In this document: positions 1 to 12,000 of the stretch, in pieces
Position numbering within the stretch: position 1 is the stretch's first letter
Layout of the letters: each line of letters opens with the position of its first letter
From: Streptomyces sp. MJM8645
GTDB taxonomy: Bacteria > Actinomycetota > Actinomycetes > Streptomycetales > Streptomycetaceae
Direction of reading: 5' to 3'
Length of the DNA stretch: 64,000 nucleotides
Assembly (NCBI RefSeq): GCF_001625365.1
Contig: NZ_LJJF01000001.1
Span: forward strand, 6,993,501-7,057,500
Notes under the pieces: model-generated
What the model saw: the letters and a program-made list of their open reading frames with translations, nothing else
The model's database searches: none
Told to the model about the DNA's origin: nothing
Translations under genes and position numbers: made by a program

Positions 1-3000
1 AGAAGGCCGCTCAGCCGGCGTCCGTCGTGACCCGAGGTATCGACGGCGCCGGTGGCACCGTCGACCGGGATGCGCTGGACCACGCCGCCAGGGAACTCGC
101 CAACGAACCGGGCGAGTCGACGACCGTACCGCCCGGCGAGGTGTCCTCGGCGTCCGCGCCGTCCTCGCGGGAGAAGCTGGCCGCGGGGGCGTTGCTCAAG
201 CTGCACGACGACCTCTTCCACCCGGACGCGCCCCCCGGTGGGGTCACCCGCGAGTTCGAAAGGGTCCGGGCGTTGCGGCGCCTGGAGCGTCTCGCCCGTG
301 ACGAGTACCGGATGCGGGTGCCCTTCCTGACCGGCGGCTGGCTGGGCGGCATGGCCCACGAACTGCACGCGCTGCCCGACCGGCAGCGCCCGGTGCCGGA
401 GCACCTGCGGAGGCTGGTGGACACGGCCGTGCTGGTCGACCCGGCGCTGACCGGGGCCGCCCTCCGGGCCGCCCTGCGGGAGCGGCTGGCGGCGGACACG
501 CCGCCGGTGGACGCACCGCACGAGGAGCCCGTCGCGGCCCCCGACCAGGTCGAACCCGCGCCGCAGGGGCAGGAGCCGCGCGAAGAGGAGTACCGGACCC
601 GCCTGGTGACCACGCCCGGTGGAGCCGTGGTCGCGCTGGAGGTGCGGGGAGAAAGCTGGTCGGAGGCGCCGCCGGAGCTGCTGGAGACCGCGCGCAACGT
701 CTACTACTGGAACGATCCCAAGAAGGTGTCCGACGGCGGCCCCAAACCCGTCCCGCAGCCTGGGACCGAGCCCGGCGCCGATGCGCCGGAGACGAGCAAG
801 CACTACAGCCTGACCGACGTCACCGGGCCCGAACCGCTCCTGGTGCTGATGCCCAAGAAGCTCGACGACCTCGACCCCGAGAAGCTCGCCGAGGGCGTGG
901 CGTCCGACCTGCCGCTCGACCGCATCACCCCGGAAACCCCGCTGGTGCTCGTCGGCCCTGCGAGCCTGGGGGCGGACTTGGTGTTCCCCCGTGCCCTGGC
1001 CAAGGCGACGGGGCGGACCGTGTGGACCAACTCCGTGGCGACCTCGATGTCCGGCGGTGTCATCAGGGTGAAGGGCAGACTGCGCTCCGCACTGGCGGAC
1101 AAGCCGGGCGCGAAGGTGGAGCGAGGGTTCTGGATCAAGGAGGTTCCGCCGGACCCGGCCCTCGTGGAGGAGCAGGGTTCCCACACCGTCCAGGTCAGGA
1201 AGGTCCACAAGGACAACGGCCGCTTGGTCGACTCGAACTCGACCTACCCGATCGACGCGACGGACCTCGACAGCCAGCCCATCCTGTTCCCGCTCGGCGG
1301 GCAGTCGGGAGGCCGGCTCTTCCGGGACGACTCGCTCACCCGGAACTGGGAGAAGGTGCGGGACGGGTTCGACCCGACCAACCCGCACTTCGAGTACCTG
1401 CCGTCCGACTTCTACGACCAGGAGGACATCGCGGCCGCCGGGGCCTCGGACAACCCCGACCTCAGCACGATCGGGCTCGTCCCCTGGAACGTCGCGGCCC
1501 CGATCTACGCGGTCATGACGCACGCCACGCACCTCGCGACGTTCCTGCCCACGCTGTCGAAGCAGACGGACGGGACCAGGAAGGTCCACCTCTCGGGCGA
1601 CGCGTTGGGCCAGGTCATCCGCAGGCGGCCCAGTTTCCGGCGCATGCCCCCCGACGCCCAGATCGTGCTGTTCGCCTGCCAGGCGGGCGCCCGCGGGGAC
1701 AACGGCCAGGTGGTGGCGCAGCAGTTCGCCAACGCCACCGGCAGGGTCGTCTGGGCGGCCACGACCTCGGTCAACGTGGCCGCCGGTCAGCGCTACGCCC
1801 CGCTCGGCCTCCTCAGTGACGAGCACGGCACCCGAGGCCGTTGGGTCAAGTTCGTGCCGGGTACGGAACCGGAAACCGAGCAGGGTTCGCACCCGCCGGC
1901 GAAGGCGGTGGACCCGAAAAAGAAGAAGAAGGACGACACGGCGAAGTCGAAGGACAGGCGCCTCGGGGCACTCGGCGAGACCGGGCAGGGCGGCGTCCCG
2001 CCGGCGGCCCCGCCGACGCCCGCCACGCGGGAGTGGCCGGTGACGGGGCAGAGGTCGGTGGGCGACGGGTCGCACTTCGACGTCCTGCGGGTCCCGGGCG
2101 ACGGCAACTGCCTGTTCACGTCGATCCTGGCCAGCGCGCCCCGGCAACTGGACTCCTGGGGCCACGGGCACCTGGACGTCAGGGGCGCACGCGCGGCCGT
2201 CTCGCAGTGGTTCCGGGGGCAGGAAGGCACCAGGCAGCGGACGGACCTCGACGCCCTGGGGATGAGTCCCCTTCGGTTCCTGCTCTCCGATGACGGTTTC
2301 AACCGTGAGCAGTTGACGGCGATCGCCGGCGCGGAGAACCTGGGACTGAGCAGAGGAGACGTGCTGGAGCACCTCCTCGCGGTGTTGGGCGAGGACGGGC
2401 CGCAGCGGACGGCGACCTGGGACCGCGTGCTCGACCGGATGCCGGCACTCAGGGAGCTGGTGTGGGTGCAGGCGGGGGACAGGGACCCCCGGCACCTGAC
2501 GCTGTCCGACCTGACCGATCTGCCGCTCAGCCGATTCGTGGACATGGCGGTGCGCAACCGGGTGCTGTGGACCACCCCGTTCTACGACGAGATCGCGGTG
2601 GTGGCCGCCCACGCCTTCGGCATCCAGCTGAGGGTGTACGACCAGGCCTCCGTGCCCCGTCTGTTGAACGAGGGGTCGGAGCGGATCGTCCACATCCTCC
2701 GCTCGAATGAGGAGGACATTCGCGTCACCCACTACAGCGCGATGCAGCCGACGACCCCTCGGCCCACCACGCCGCGTCCGGCCGACGTGCCTGTGGTCAC
2801 CGAGTCGCAGACCAAGCCGACTCCGCCGCCGCTGAAGGAGCCTGAGCGGACGCCTACGCCTACGCCTACGCCTACGCCTACGCCTACGCCTACGCCTACG
2901 CCTACGCCTACGCCTGCGCCTACGCCGAAGCAGGATCACGAGGGGCAGAAGGAGCCGCAGCAGGAGGACCTGCCGCAGCAGCAGGAGCCTCCCAAGGAGC

Positions 3001-6000
3001 AGGAGCTGCCTAAGGAGCAGGAGCAGCCGAAGGAACAGCAGCTGCCGCAGCAGCAGGAGCCGCCCAAGGAGCAGCAGCTGCCGCAGCAGCAGGAGCCTCC
3101 CAAGCAGGAGGACCTGCCCAAGGCACCGGAGCCGCCCAAGGCGCCGCCCCTGCCCGCCCCGCCGGGCCGGATGACGGAGCAGGGCCGGATCAGCGCGGGC
3201 GACCGGGTGGTGCTGGTCGACGGGGAGGACGACCAGGTCGTGGCGGCCGTACTCGGACAGCTGCCCGCAGGTGTCTCGGCGAGCCGGCGGGAGGAGATCC
3301 GGCAGCGGCTCGCCGAGCAGCTCGACGTCGGGATGCTGGAGCCCAACCTGTCGCGGATGACCCGGGGCGACGATCTGCTGGTGCCCCTGGACCTCGGTGG
3401 AGGCTCCGGGACGCTGCGGATCAGCGCCACGCTGGAGACGCCCGTCACGAAGCATCGGACGGAGAAGTTCGAGTTCGAGGACGGCGGCGACTCGTCCGCG
3501 GGAGCGGGCACCCTGCGTGAGAGCCGGTCCCGGTGGGGCGGGGGTCTGGTGGTGAGCGGCAAGCCGGCGTCGAACACCGGGTTGTCCGGGCCGGTGAGCG
3601 GGATGATGGACCGGAGCAAGGCGGTGACGATCACCGCGACCGGCCGGATGACCCACCGCAGGAAGACCGCCGAGCCGGTGCTGTGGGTGGACGCGACGGT
3701 CCGACTGGACCTCGACTTCTCCGGGGTCCCGGGCGTGCGGACGCTCCTGCCGCCGTTCTCCCGGACCCCGGTGGTGAACACCGGGCGGACCGGCGCGGAG
3801 CAGCGTCCGGAGCCGGTGCGGGTCCCGTTGCCGGTGCGGATCGTCACGCCGGCCGCCGAGGCTGCTTCCGTCGGGCCTGCGCCCGACGAGATCCGCCACG
3901 CCCCGCCGCCCCGGGTGCTGCGGACGGCGGCGCTGGGCGGGATGGACGTGGTCAAGAACGTCGACACGCTGCACGGGCGCGGGAACGCCGCCGCGGGTGA
4001 CACGGCGCTGTTCGGAGCGGCCGGCGCGCCCTCCGGGCTGGAGGCCTTCGGGCGGCAGAGGTTCGGCGACGCCTGGAGTTCGGTGCGGGCCGAGATCCTC
4101 GCCCAGCTGGACCTGCCCAGCCTGCAGACCCAGCTGAGGTCGATGACGGCCGGTGAGCCGCTGGAGATCCCGCTGTCCGACGGCCGGGGCAGCATCCTGG
4201 TGTCGGCGAAGGTGCTGGACCTGACGTACCTGCGCAACACCGACGCGGGCGAGTTCAACACCGGCACCGACGTCACCAGCGCCGTCACCGAGTCCGACGC
4301 CAAGGCCCGGGCGTTGGCACTGGCCATCTCGGCCAAGCAGTCGAGCGGCGGAAAGGACTTCCTCGGGGGCGCCGGTACGGGGGGCGTGAACGGGCAGCGC
4401 GGCAGCGACCGGAACATCATCGAGCAGAGCTCCCAGCGGACCGGAACCGCCCTCAAGGCCAAGATCAAGGGCACGCTCTTCGACGGCACCGCCGAACTCG
4501 CCCTGACGCACTGGGACCCGGAGGGAGTCGTCTCCCCGGAGCGGGCGACGACACGGCTGGCCTTCCGGGTGCTCTTCGACACCGCGGAATGCCAAGCCGG
4601 CGGCACGGAAAGCACGTTCCGTCCCGACGCCGAACCCGGACCGCTCCAGGGGCCGGAGCTGGACCCCGGCTCCCCCGCGCGGGAGCCCAAGCCCGAGCTG
4701 TGGGGTTCCGACCCGGCGAAGGGCAAGACCGGACTGCCGCCGGGCACGGTCGTGCTCGATGTCGTCCCGCACGTTCCCGGGAGCACCACCGAGCCCGTCG
4801 GGCCGCTCAGGGAGGTCCTGGAGACGCTGGGGCGCCGCACCTTCGGTGCTCAGGGCTGGAACGAGCTCGGCCCGTTGGTGCGCGGGGCCTTCCGCAGCGA
4901 GCGGCTCGGGGCCCTGCTGACCGGGATGACCCACGGCATCGACCTCCAGTCGCCGCTGCTGGTCAGGACCGGCGAGCGGGACGCCCTGGTGCTGGCCGGA
5001 GCCAAGGTCCAGAAGCTGGAGTACGTTCGGGAGTTCGAGAAGGACGCCGAGCTGAACGTCGTGAACGAGTGGGCGGATGCCGGCGGCGTCCGGGAGAACT
5101 CCTTCCACGCGGCGGGCGGCCAGTTCCAGGGCGGGCCCGAGTTCAGGGCCCCCAACACCGTCATGGCGGCCTCCGGCGGAGCCGGCCGTACCACCCGGTG
5201 GCGCAGCGGCGACCGGGCGGCGGACTCCGTCAGCGGTACCGCCAACGCGAAGTTCGCCGAGAAGATGGTCGTCTACCTGGCCACCGTCGAGCTCGACCTC
5301 AAGGTCGTCGAGAACGGCGGGGACGGCTCGACCGCGCCCCAACGGGCCCTGGTCCGGACGCTGTTGGCCGTCCCGCAGTCCCTGACCGCACCGCACCGCA
5401 CGCCGGAGGGCGAGGGTCTTGCCCCGGCCCGCCTGGTGTTCGACCGCCCGAAGGTCCAGCCCGTCGACGAGACCCCGCAGGTGGAGGAGGCCCCGGTCGT
5501 CGAGGAGACGCCGGGCGTCGAGAACATCCCGCTCCTCCCGAAGGCCCCCAAGCCGATCCTCGCGCCGGACCGGACGCCCAGCGTGCAGCCGCCGTCCCGG
5601 GTGTCCCGGACCGGCGAACTCGGACCGTCCGACCCCGTGCTGGGACTGCAGGACGCGCGGGCCGTCCTCGACGCCGTGGGCGCCAAGCTGAAGCCGCTGT
5701 TCGGCCGTCACTGGGCCTGGGTCGAGGCCGCCCTCGCCCCCCGCCTCGACGAGACGGCGCTGCGCCCCCGGCTGTCGGCCCTCACCACCGGAGGCAGCCT
5801 GAGCGTCTCGGTGTCGCATCAAGGGTTCACCGTCGAGGTCCGGGTCGCCCGGGCCAAGGTGACCATGCGGGATTACCAGGAGCTGATCGAGAAGTGCGAG
5901 TTCGAGCGCGGCGGTGAGACGGTGTCGTCCATCGGGGCGCTTCGCGACGTGCGCAGCGGAGTCAGCGTGGCGGCGGCGATCGAGGGGAAGTTCCCGTACG

Positions 6001-9000
6001 TCGCGGTGACGCTCGGCCAGTCGTCCGCCGTGCAGGAGACGGTGGGCGCGACACGGGACGCCGTGACCGGCCGGTCCGAGAAGGAGAAGACGGTCGAGCG
6101 CGCGGCCCGGTTCACCGGTGACGTGGCCTTCGACATCGAGATCGTGGCGAAGTCGACGCTGCCGAAGGTGTTGCTCGACCGGTCGGACCGGCGGAATCTC
6201 GCCCACGCCTCGGGCGGGACGACCGCCGTCACCGCGGCGGACTTCGTGTTCCCGGTCCGTGAACTGCCCATCGACCCGAAGACCGGCGTCGCCCCGGCCC
6301 CCGGCACCTTCCGTTCGGTGCCGGAGCGGATCGTCTCCTCCGGCGTGCTGAGCGGCTCCGACGTGGTGCTGCGGGTCTGGGCCCCGGAACCCAAGGGCGG
6401 CGCGGCCGGCCAGGAGGACGGGACGCCGAAGCCCCCCGTCGGCGCCCAGCCGACGGGCGCCGGCCAGGTCGTCCGCACCTCGTTGCTGGACCAGCTCGAC
6501 GGCCGCGGACGGGAGGTGTACGGCGCGAGCTGGGGGCGGGTCCGGCGGAGGTTGGCGCCTGCCCTGCTGCCGGGAGCGCTGCAGTCCCGGCTGCGGGCGC
6601 TGATGGCCGGCCAGGAGCTCTTCGTGAAGGTGCCCGGTGGCACCGTCGTGCTCCGATGGGCCGGCGTACGGGAGATGCGGCACACCGCCGACACGGTCGA
6701 GACCGAGTTCGCGACCGGCGGCAGCAGCGGCGTCGCCCACGGCGGCCCCGACGGGACGGCCGGCCAGAACCGGGGCACCGACGAGACCTTCACCGCGCGG
6801 GTGGTGGGCACCACCGACCCGCTCGGGGCGGTGCCCGTCGCCGTCGTGGCCGGCGGCACTCTGAGCCACGTCCGGGGCCAGGAACGGACCGCGGAGCACG
6901 ACGGCGTCGGCCGGACCGGTGTGGCGACCAAGACCAAGGTCGCCGGCAGCGTCTTCGAGGGCGCCGCGATGATCCAGGTCGAGATGCGCCGCAAGGGGTC
7001 GGCGCGGCCCGTCCGCGGCACGCTCCCCGAGGAGGCGCGGACCGAGCGCCTTCGCCAGGAGGCGCTCCGTCGCGAGACCGAGAAGCTGCCTGAGGGTGCG
7101 CCCCTGCCCAAGCCGTTCGGAGACGAACTCGATCGGCAGGGCCGGCGGATCCAGGAGTCGGCCCGCTCCTGGCGGGACCAGGAGGCGGCGAAGGAGGCCG
7201 CGAAGGAGGCCGGAAAGGAGCCCCTGAAGGAGGAGGCTCCCAAGGACGGCAACGCGGAGAACGCCGCCCCGGCCACCCCGCACGGCGCCGGCGGCCCGAG
7301 CACGCCCGCCGCGCCGACGACGCGGGGGCGGGGTCGCCGGCAGGCCACCGTCGCCGTCGAGGTGGGTTTCGAGGTCCTGCTGGAGACCTCCGACACACAG
7401 TCGGTCACCACCCGGGAGGAGGCCTCCTACCAGGCCCCGCGCCCCGGTCGGGAGACGGTCAAGCCGAAGCGTGGAACCAACGAGATCACCCACCCCGTGC
7501 CGCCCAGGGAGGTCTGGGAGGGCCTCCGCTCCGAGGACCTGGTCGTCGACCTGCCCGACGTCGGCTCGCTGCGCAACCTGCTCACCACCCTGGGCCGGAA
7601 CGAGTTCCGGCTGAACGAGAACTCGGCCGCCATGCGCAAGCTCAGGCGGATGTTCGACCGGGGCCCCCTGATCGACGCCCTCCCGGACCTGACGGCGGGA
7701 GGGGAGCGGGTCAAGACCCTCCGGCTGGGCGTCCTCGACACGGTCAGCGTCACGGTCAAGGCCGAACTGGTCGGCCTCGGCCAGGGGCGTGAGGAGAAGA
7801 AGTCGGAGATCGCCCAGTCCGCCGAACTGGCGACCCGCTTCACCGAGCGGGCGCTGTCCTCCCGGATGACCCAGCTGATGGGCCAGCTCGGCGTCGAGTT
7901 CTCCAAGGTCAAGGGCAAGATCATGGCCGGGATCACCTTCGGCGGCGGCGCGGGCCGCCGCACCGGCGGTGAACGCACCCTCGCCGAAAGGGCCGTGGCC
8001 AACTCCAAGTTCCCCGAGCCGCTGGTGCGCTTCCAGGGACACGTGAAGTTCACGATCTCCTTCGGGCACCGCTCCGGCCCCTGGTCGTGGCGGCCGCGGA
8101 CGGTGACCGGTGACGTCCCGGTCGTGGTGGGCATCCCGAAGAAGTCGATCACGCGGGAGTACACCGGGCCGGACGACACCTACTTCACCAAGGAGAACTG
8201 GCGCACGGGCCGACGGCCGTCCGACCCGTACAGCCTCCGGCCGGACACGGAGGAGGAGCCGAAGCCTGCGGAGCCCAAGCCTGCGGAGCCGAAGCCTGCG
8301 GAGCCGAAGCCTGCGGAGCCGAAGCCTGCCGCCCCGGCGTCGAACGACATCGCGGGGCAGGTCGCCGAACTGCTCGGTGGCGCCTCCGGACAGCTGAAGC
8401 CGCCCGCCCCGAAGCCCACCGGGCAGGACAAGGAAGAGCCCAAGGAACAGGACGCGGAAGAGTCCAAGGAACAGCCCAAGGAACAGCCCAAGGAGCCCGA
8501 GCCGGAGATCCACCAGGAGAACCGGGCCGAGGAGCAGTCCGAGGAGCAGTCCGAGCAGAACGACAAGGCCGAGGAGCAGCCCGAGCTGGAGAACCGGGCC
8601 GAGGAGCAGCCCAAGCAGCCCGAGGCCCCGGAACCGCCGAAGGACACCGACACCGAGCCGCAGCACCAGCAGGAACAACCCGCCCCGCAGCCGCCCCAGT
8701 TCCTGCTGGCGCAGGCCAACCGGGGTGTGCCCGGAAACCGGACAGGCTTGCGGATGGCCTCGGGAGCCTTCGTCGGCGCCGAGGGCCGGCACAACAACGC
8801 CCCCTCGGACGTCCTGCAGTTGACCCGCCGGCTGGAGGAGCTGGGCGCCCTGGAGCCGGTGGACGCCGAGGCCGTACGGCAGCAGGCCGAGCCGCTGCTC
8901 CGAAAGATCGAGGAGCGCCGGGTCAGGCTGCGCAACGCGCCGCCGCTGAAGAGCCCGGTACCCGAGGCGGCCGTCGAGCCGCTGGTACGGGCGGTGACCG

Positions 9001-12000
9001 GGCACCTGGGCTCGGCGCTGTCGCCCGAGCAGGCCCGCACACTCGGCCTGGAACTCACCGACAGCATCGGCCCCGGCGCGGTGAACCGTCCGGACGACGT
9101 GCTGGCGGCGGGTCGCCGACTGCACGAGCTCGGGCTGCTCGACGACGCCGCGCTCGCCGCCCTCGCCGGAGCCCACGCCTCCGGAGCCGCCGCGGGCCCG
9201 CCGCCGCAGGCCTTCCTCGACGGCCTGCTCGCGTTGCGCGCCGACCACCTCGGCGGCCGGTTCGACCTGCCCGTTCCGGACGGCGGCCGCCAAGTCGCGG
9301 ACGCCATGCGCGACCTGGCCCGGCGTGGGGTCGTCCTGGAATGGCGCGCCTCGGGTGCGCTCGACCTGGAGAAGACGGACTTCGCCACCTGGGCACTGGA
9401 CGGCCCGGCGGACCAGCCGCCGCCGCTCGCGGCCGGCAGCACGCTCAACTGCTGGGAGTCCGTCCTGCTCACCGCACACTCTCAGGGACTGGTCTCCTGG
9501 GAGTGGATCCACGACACGTACGCGAGCGGTCTGGACGGACCGCAGTGGACGAAGAACCTGATCTCCCGCCTGCTCCCGCACACCAGGACCAGCTACGACT
9601 CGACCGCCCACGACACCCCGCTGCCCCGCGAGGGCGACATCGTGGTCTACGGTCAGGGCAACCACGTGGCCGTCGCCACCGGCCGGACGGACGAGAACGG
9701 CGTACCGGTGCTGCTGAGCTTCGGCGTCAGCCCCACGGACGACGAGGCCGAGGTCAACCGGGTCATCGAGATCGGCGCGACGGACCTCTACACCGGCGGC
9801 GCCGATTTCGGCCCCGGCCCTTGGAGCGTGCAACCCGTACCAGTACCCGATACCGCTCCGCCGCGCGTGGAACAGGTGCCTGCGGCTGAGCACGTGGAGC
9901 CGGTTGTGCCCACGCTGCCTCCGCCGCCTCCGCCGCGTGTGGAGCACGAGCAGGAGCAGGTGCCTGCTCCGGTGCCTGCGCCTGCGCCTGCGCATGTGGA
10001 GCCGGTAGTGCCGCCGCTTCCGCCGCACGTAGAGCAGGAGCCGGTGCCGGTGCCTCTGCCGGTGCCTGCGCCTGAGTCTGAGCACGTGGAGCCGGTTGCG
10101 CCCACGCTGCCCACGCCGCCTCCGCCGCCTCCGCTCGCCGGGCCGCCGAGGGCGTCCGACATCCTGGAGCTGAGTCCGCACGACCGCCTCCTGACCCTGG
10201 ACTCCCTCTCGCCCGAGACCCGTCGCTCCCTCGCGGCGGACACCGACTTCGTCGGGCCTCTGCGGGACGGGCTGTCCTCGGCGGAGTTCGCGACGGTGGC
10301 CGCCCGCTTGCTGGTGGATGTCGACCACCGGGTTCACCGGCCGGTATCGGCGCGGCAGAAGGCGCACGCCGAGCTGGAGCTGGTCCTCCAGAACCCGGAG
10401 GTCGCCGCCGGCCTGCTGCTGCGGGAGGTACGCGTGGTGGTCGTGCCGCGCGACGTCGCGATGACCGAGGTCGAGGGCTTCCACCACCTGGCCGGCACCA
10501 CCGTCGGCGAGGGCGGCCGCCGTTGGGAGACCGTCCGTGGCGCGGCCGAGCGCGAGCGCATCGCGGTGACCGAGGAGAACCTGCTCGGCGAGGAGACCAG
10601 AATCGGTGAGGACACCGACACCGACACCGGCGAGGTGTCGGGCTTCGCGGACGGCTACTCCTCCACCACCCACGAACTCGCCCACGCCCTGCACGAGTTC
10701 AGCCTGACCGACGAGGAGCGCGAACTCGTACGGGACGTGTTCCTGGGCAACCACATGGCCGACACCCTGAGCCAACTGTTCGACACCAGGTCGACCGCGG
10801 CCTGGCCCGACGGCTCGGTGTACGACGAGAAGGGCAACCTGGTCGGCAACTACTCGTCCTCGGACGAGCGGGAGTTCTTCGCCCAGCTGGCCAACGTGTA
10901 CCTCGGGACCAACCGCGGCAACGACCCGGACACCCGTTTGCCCCGCAACAACGGCGCCGGGTGGGTGCGCGAGCACCAGCCCGAGCTGCTGCCGATCCTG
11001 GAGCGGCTCTTCGGAGAGGAGCCGGACACCGCCCAGGCCGGCCCGGTCAACCCGGTCCACGCGACCCGCGCGGACAACGGGATGCTGGAGGGTTTCCGCG
11101 AGTTCCTGCACGCCGTCGACGGCGAGGGGGACGTCGAGGACCTTGAGCCGCCCGCACCGCCGCAGCCGCCGTCCGCGGCCGACCTGATCCAGCAGATCCT
11201 CAACCCCGCCGGAGCCGGCAGCAGTTCGGCTGCTGCGGCCCCGCCGAAGTCGCGGGGGCCGAACAACGGAGCGGGGGGCGGGAACGGCTCCGGCGGCGGA
11301 ACCCAGGCTGGGCGTGGTCGTGGGGCCAACACCGATGCTGCTGCGGTGCCGCCCGGGGCTGGTCGTGGGCGTGGTCGTGGGACCAACACCGATGCTGCTG
11401 CGATGCCGCCCGGGGCCGGTCGTGGGCCTGGAACCGTGGCGACGGGAGGGAACAGGGGGCCTCGCTCGACCTCGCAGTCGGGCAGCCAGATCGCGCGCGT
11501 GGTCGAAAGAGACGGGAAGCTCTACATCGTCAAGGGAACGCCCGGCGAAGCCGGCTCCGAGCAGCCTCTCGACCTGCGCGCGCCCAGCCTTGACGCACCC
11601 CTGGGACAGGAGACCGACTCGCTGCGCGGAGCCTTCGGCCGCTCCCTGGACCGGATGGCGCGGGTCATGATGGACGTCGACCGGTACGGCAGTGGCGCGA
11701 ACTTCAAGGTCGTCGGCACGCCGCACCTCGCCCTGACCGTCATTGACGGCGTGGTCCATGTCGCGGGTAACTCCGGAATGGACGCGCGCAAGATGGCGGA
11801 TGCGACCAACCGTCTGAGGAACCTCGACACGCCGGAGGGCCAGGACAGCAGGAACCACGACCTGGGGAAGCTCCGCGAGATTCGGGACGGGAAGTACCGG
11901 GACAAGGACTTCCTGGGCTTCGACGACCACGGTGGAGGATTTGACGCGGTCCGCGAGGCGCTGAAGGACCCGAACAAGATCGTGTGGCACCCCAACGAGA

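Noticed and set aside
2850..2927. Regulatory or origin-type iterons
   Set aside because: The hexamer repeats are in frame inside a coding region and encode Thr-Pro.
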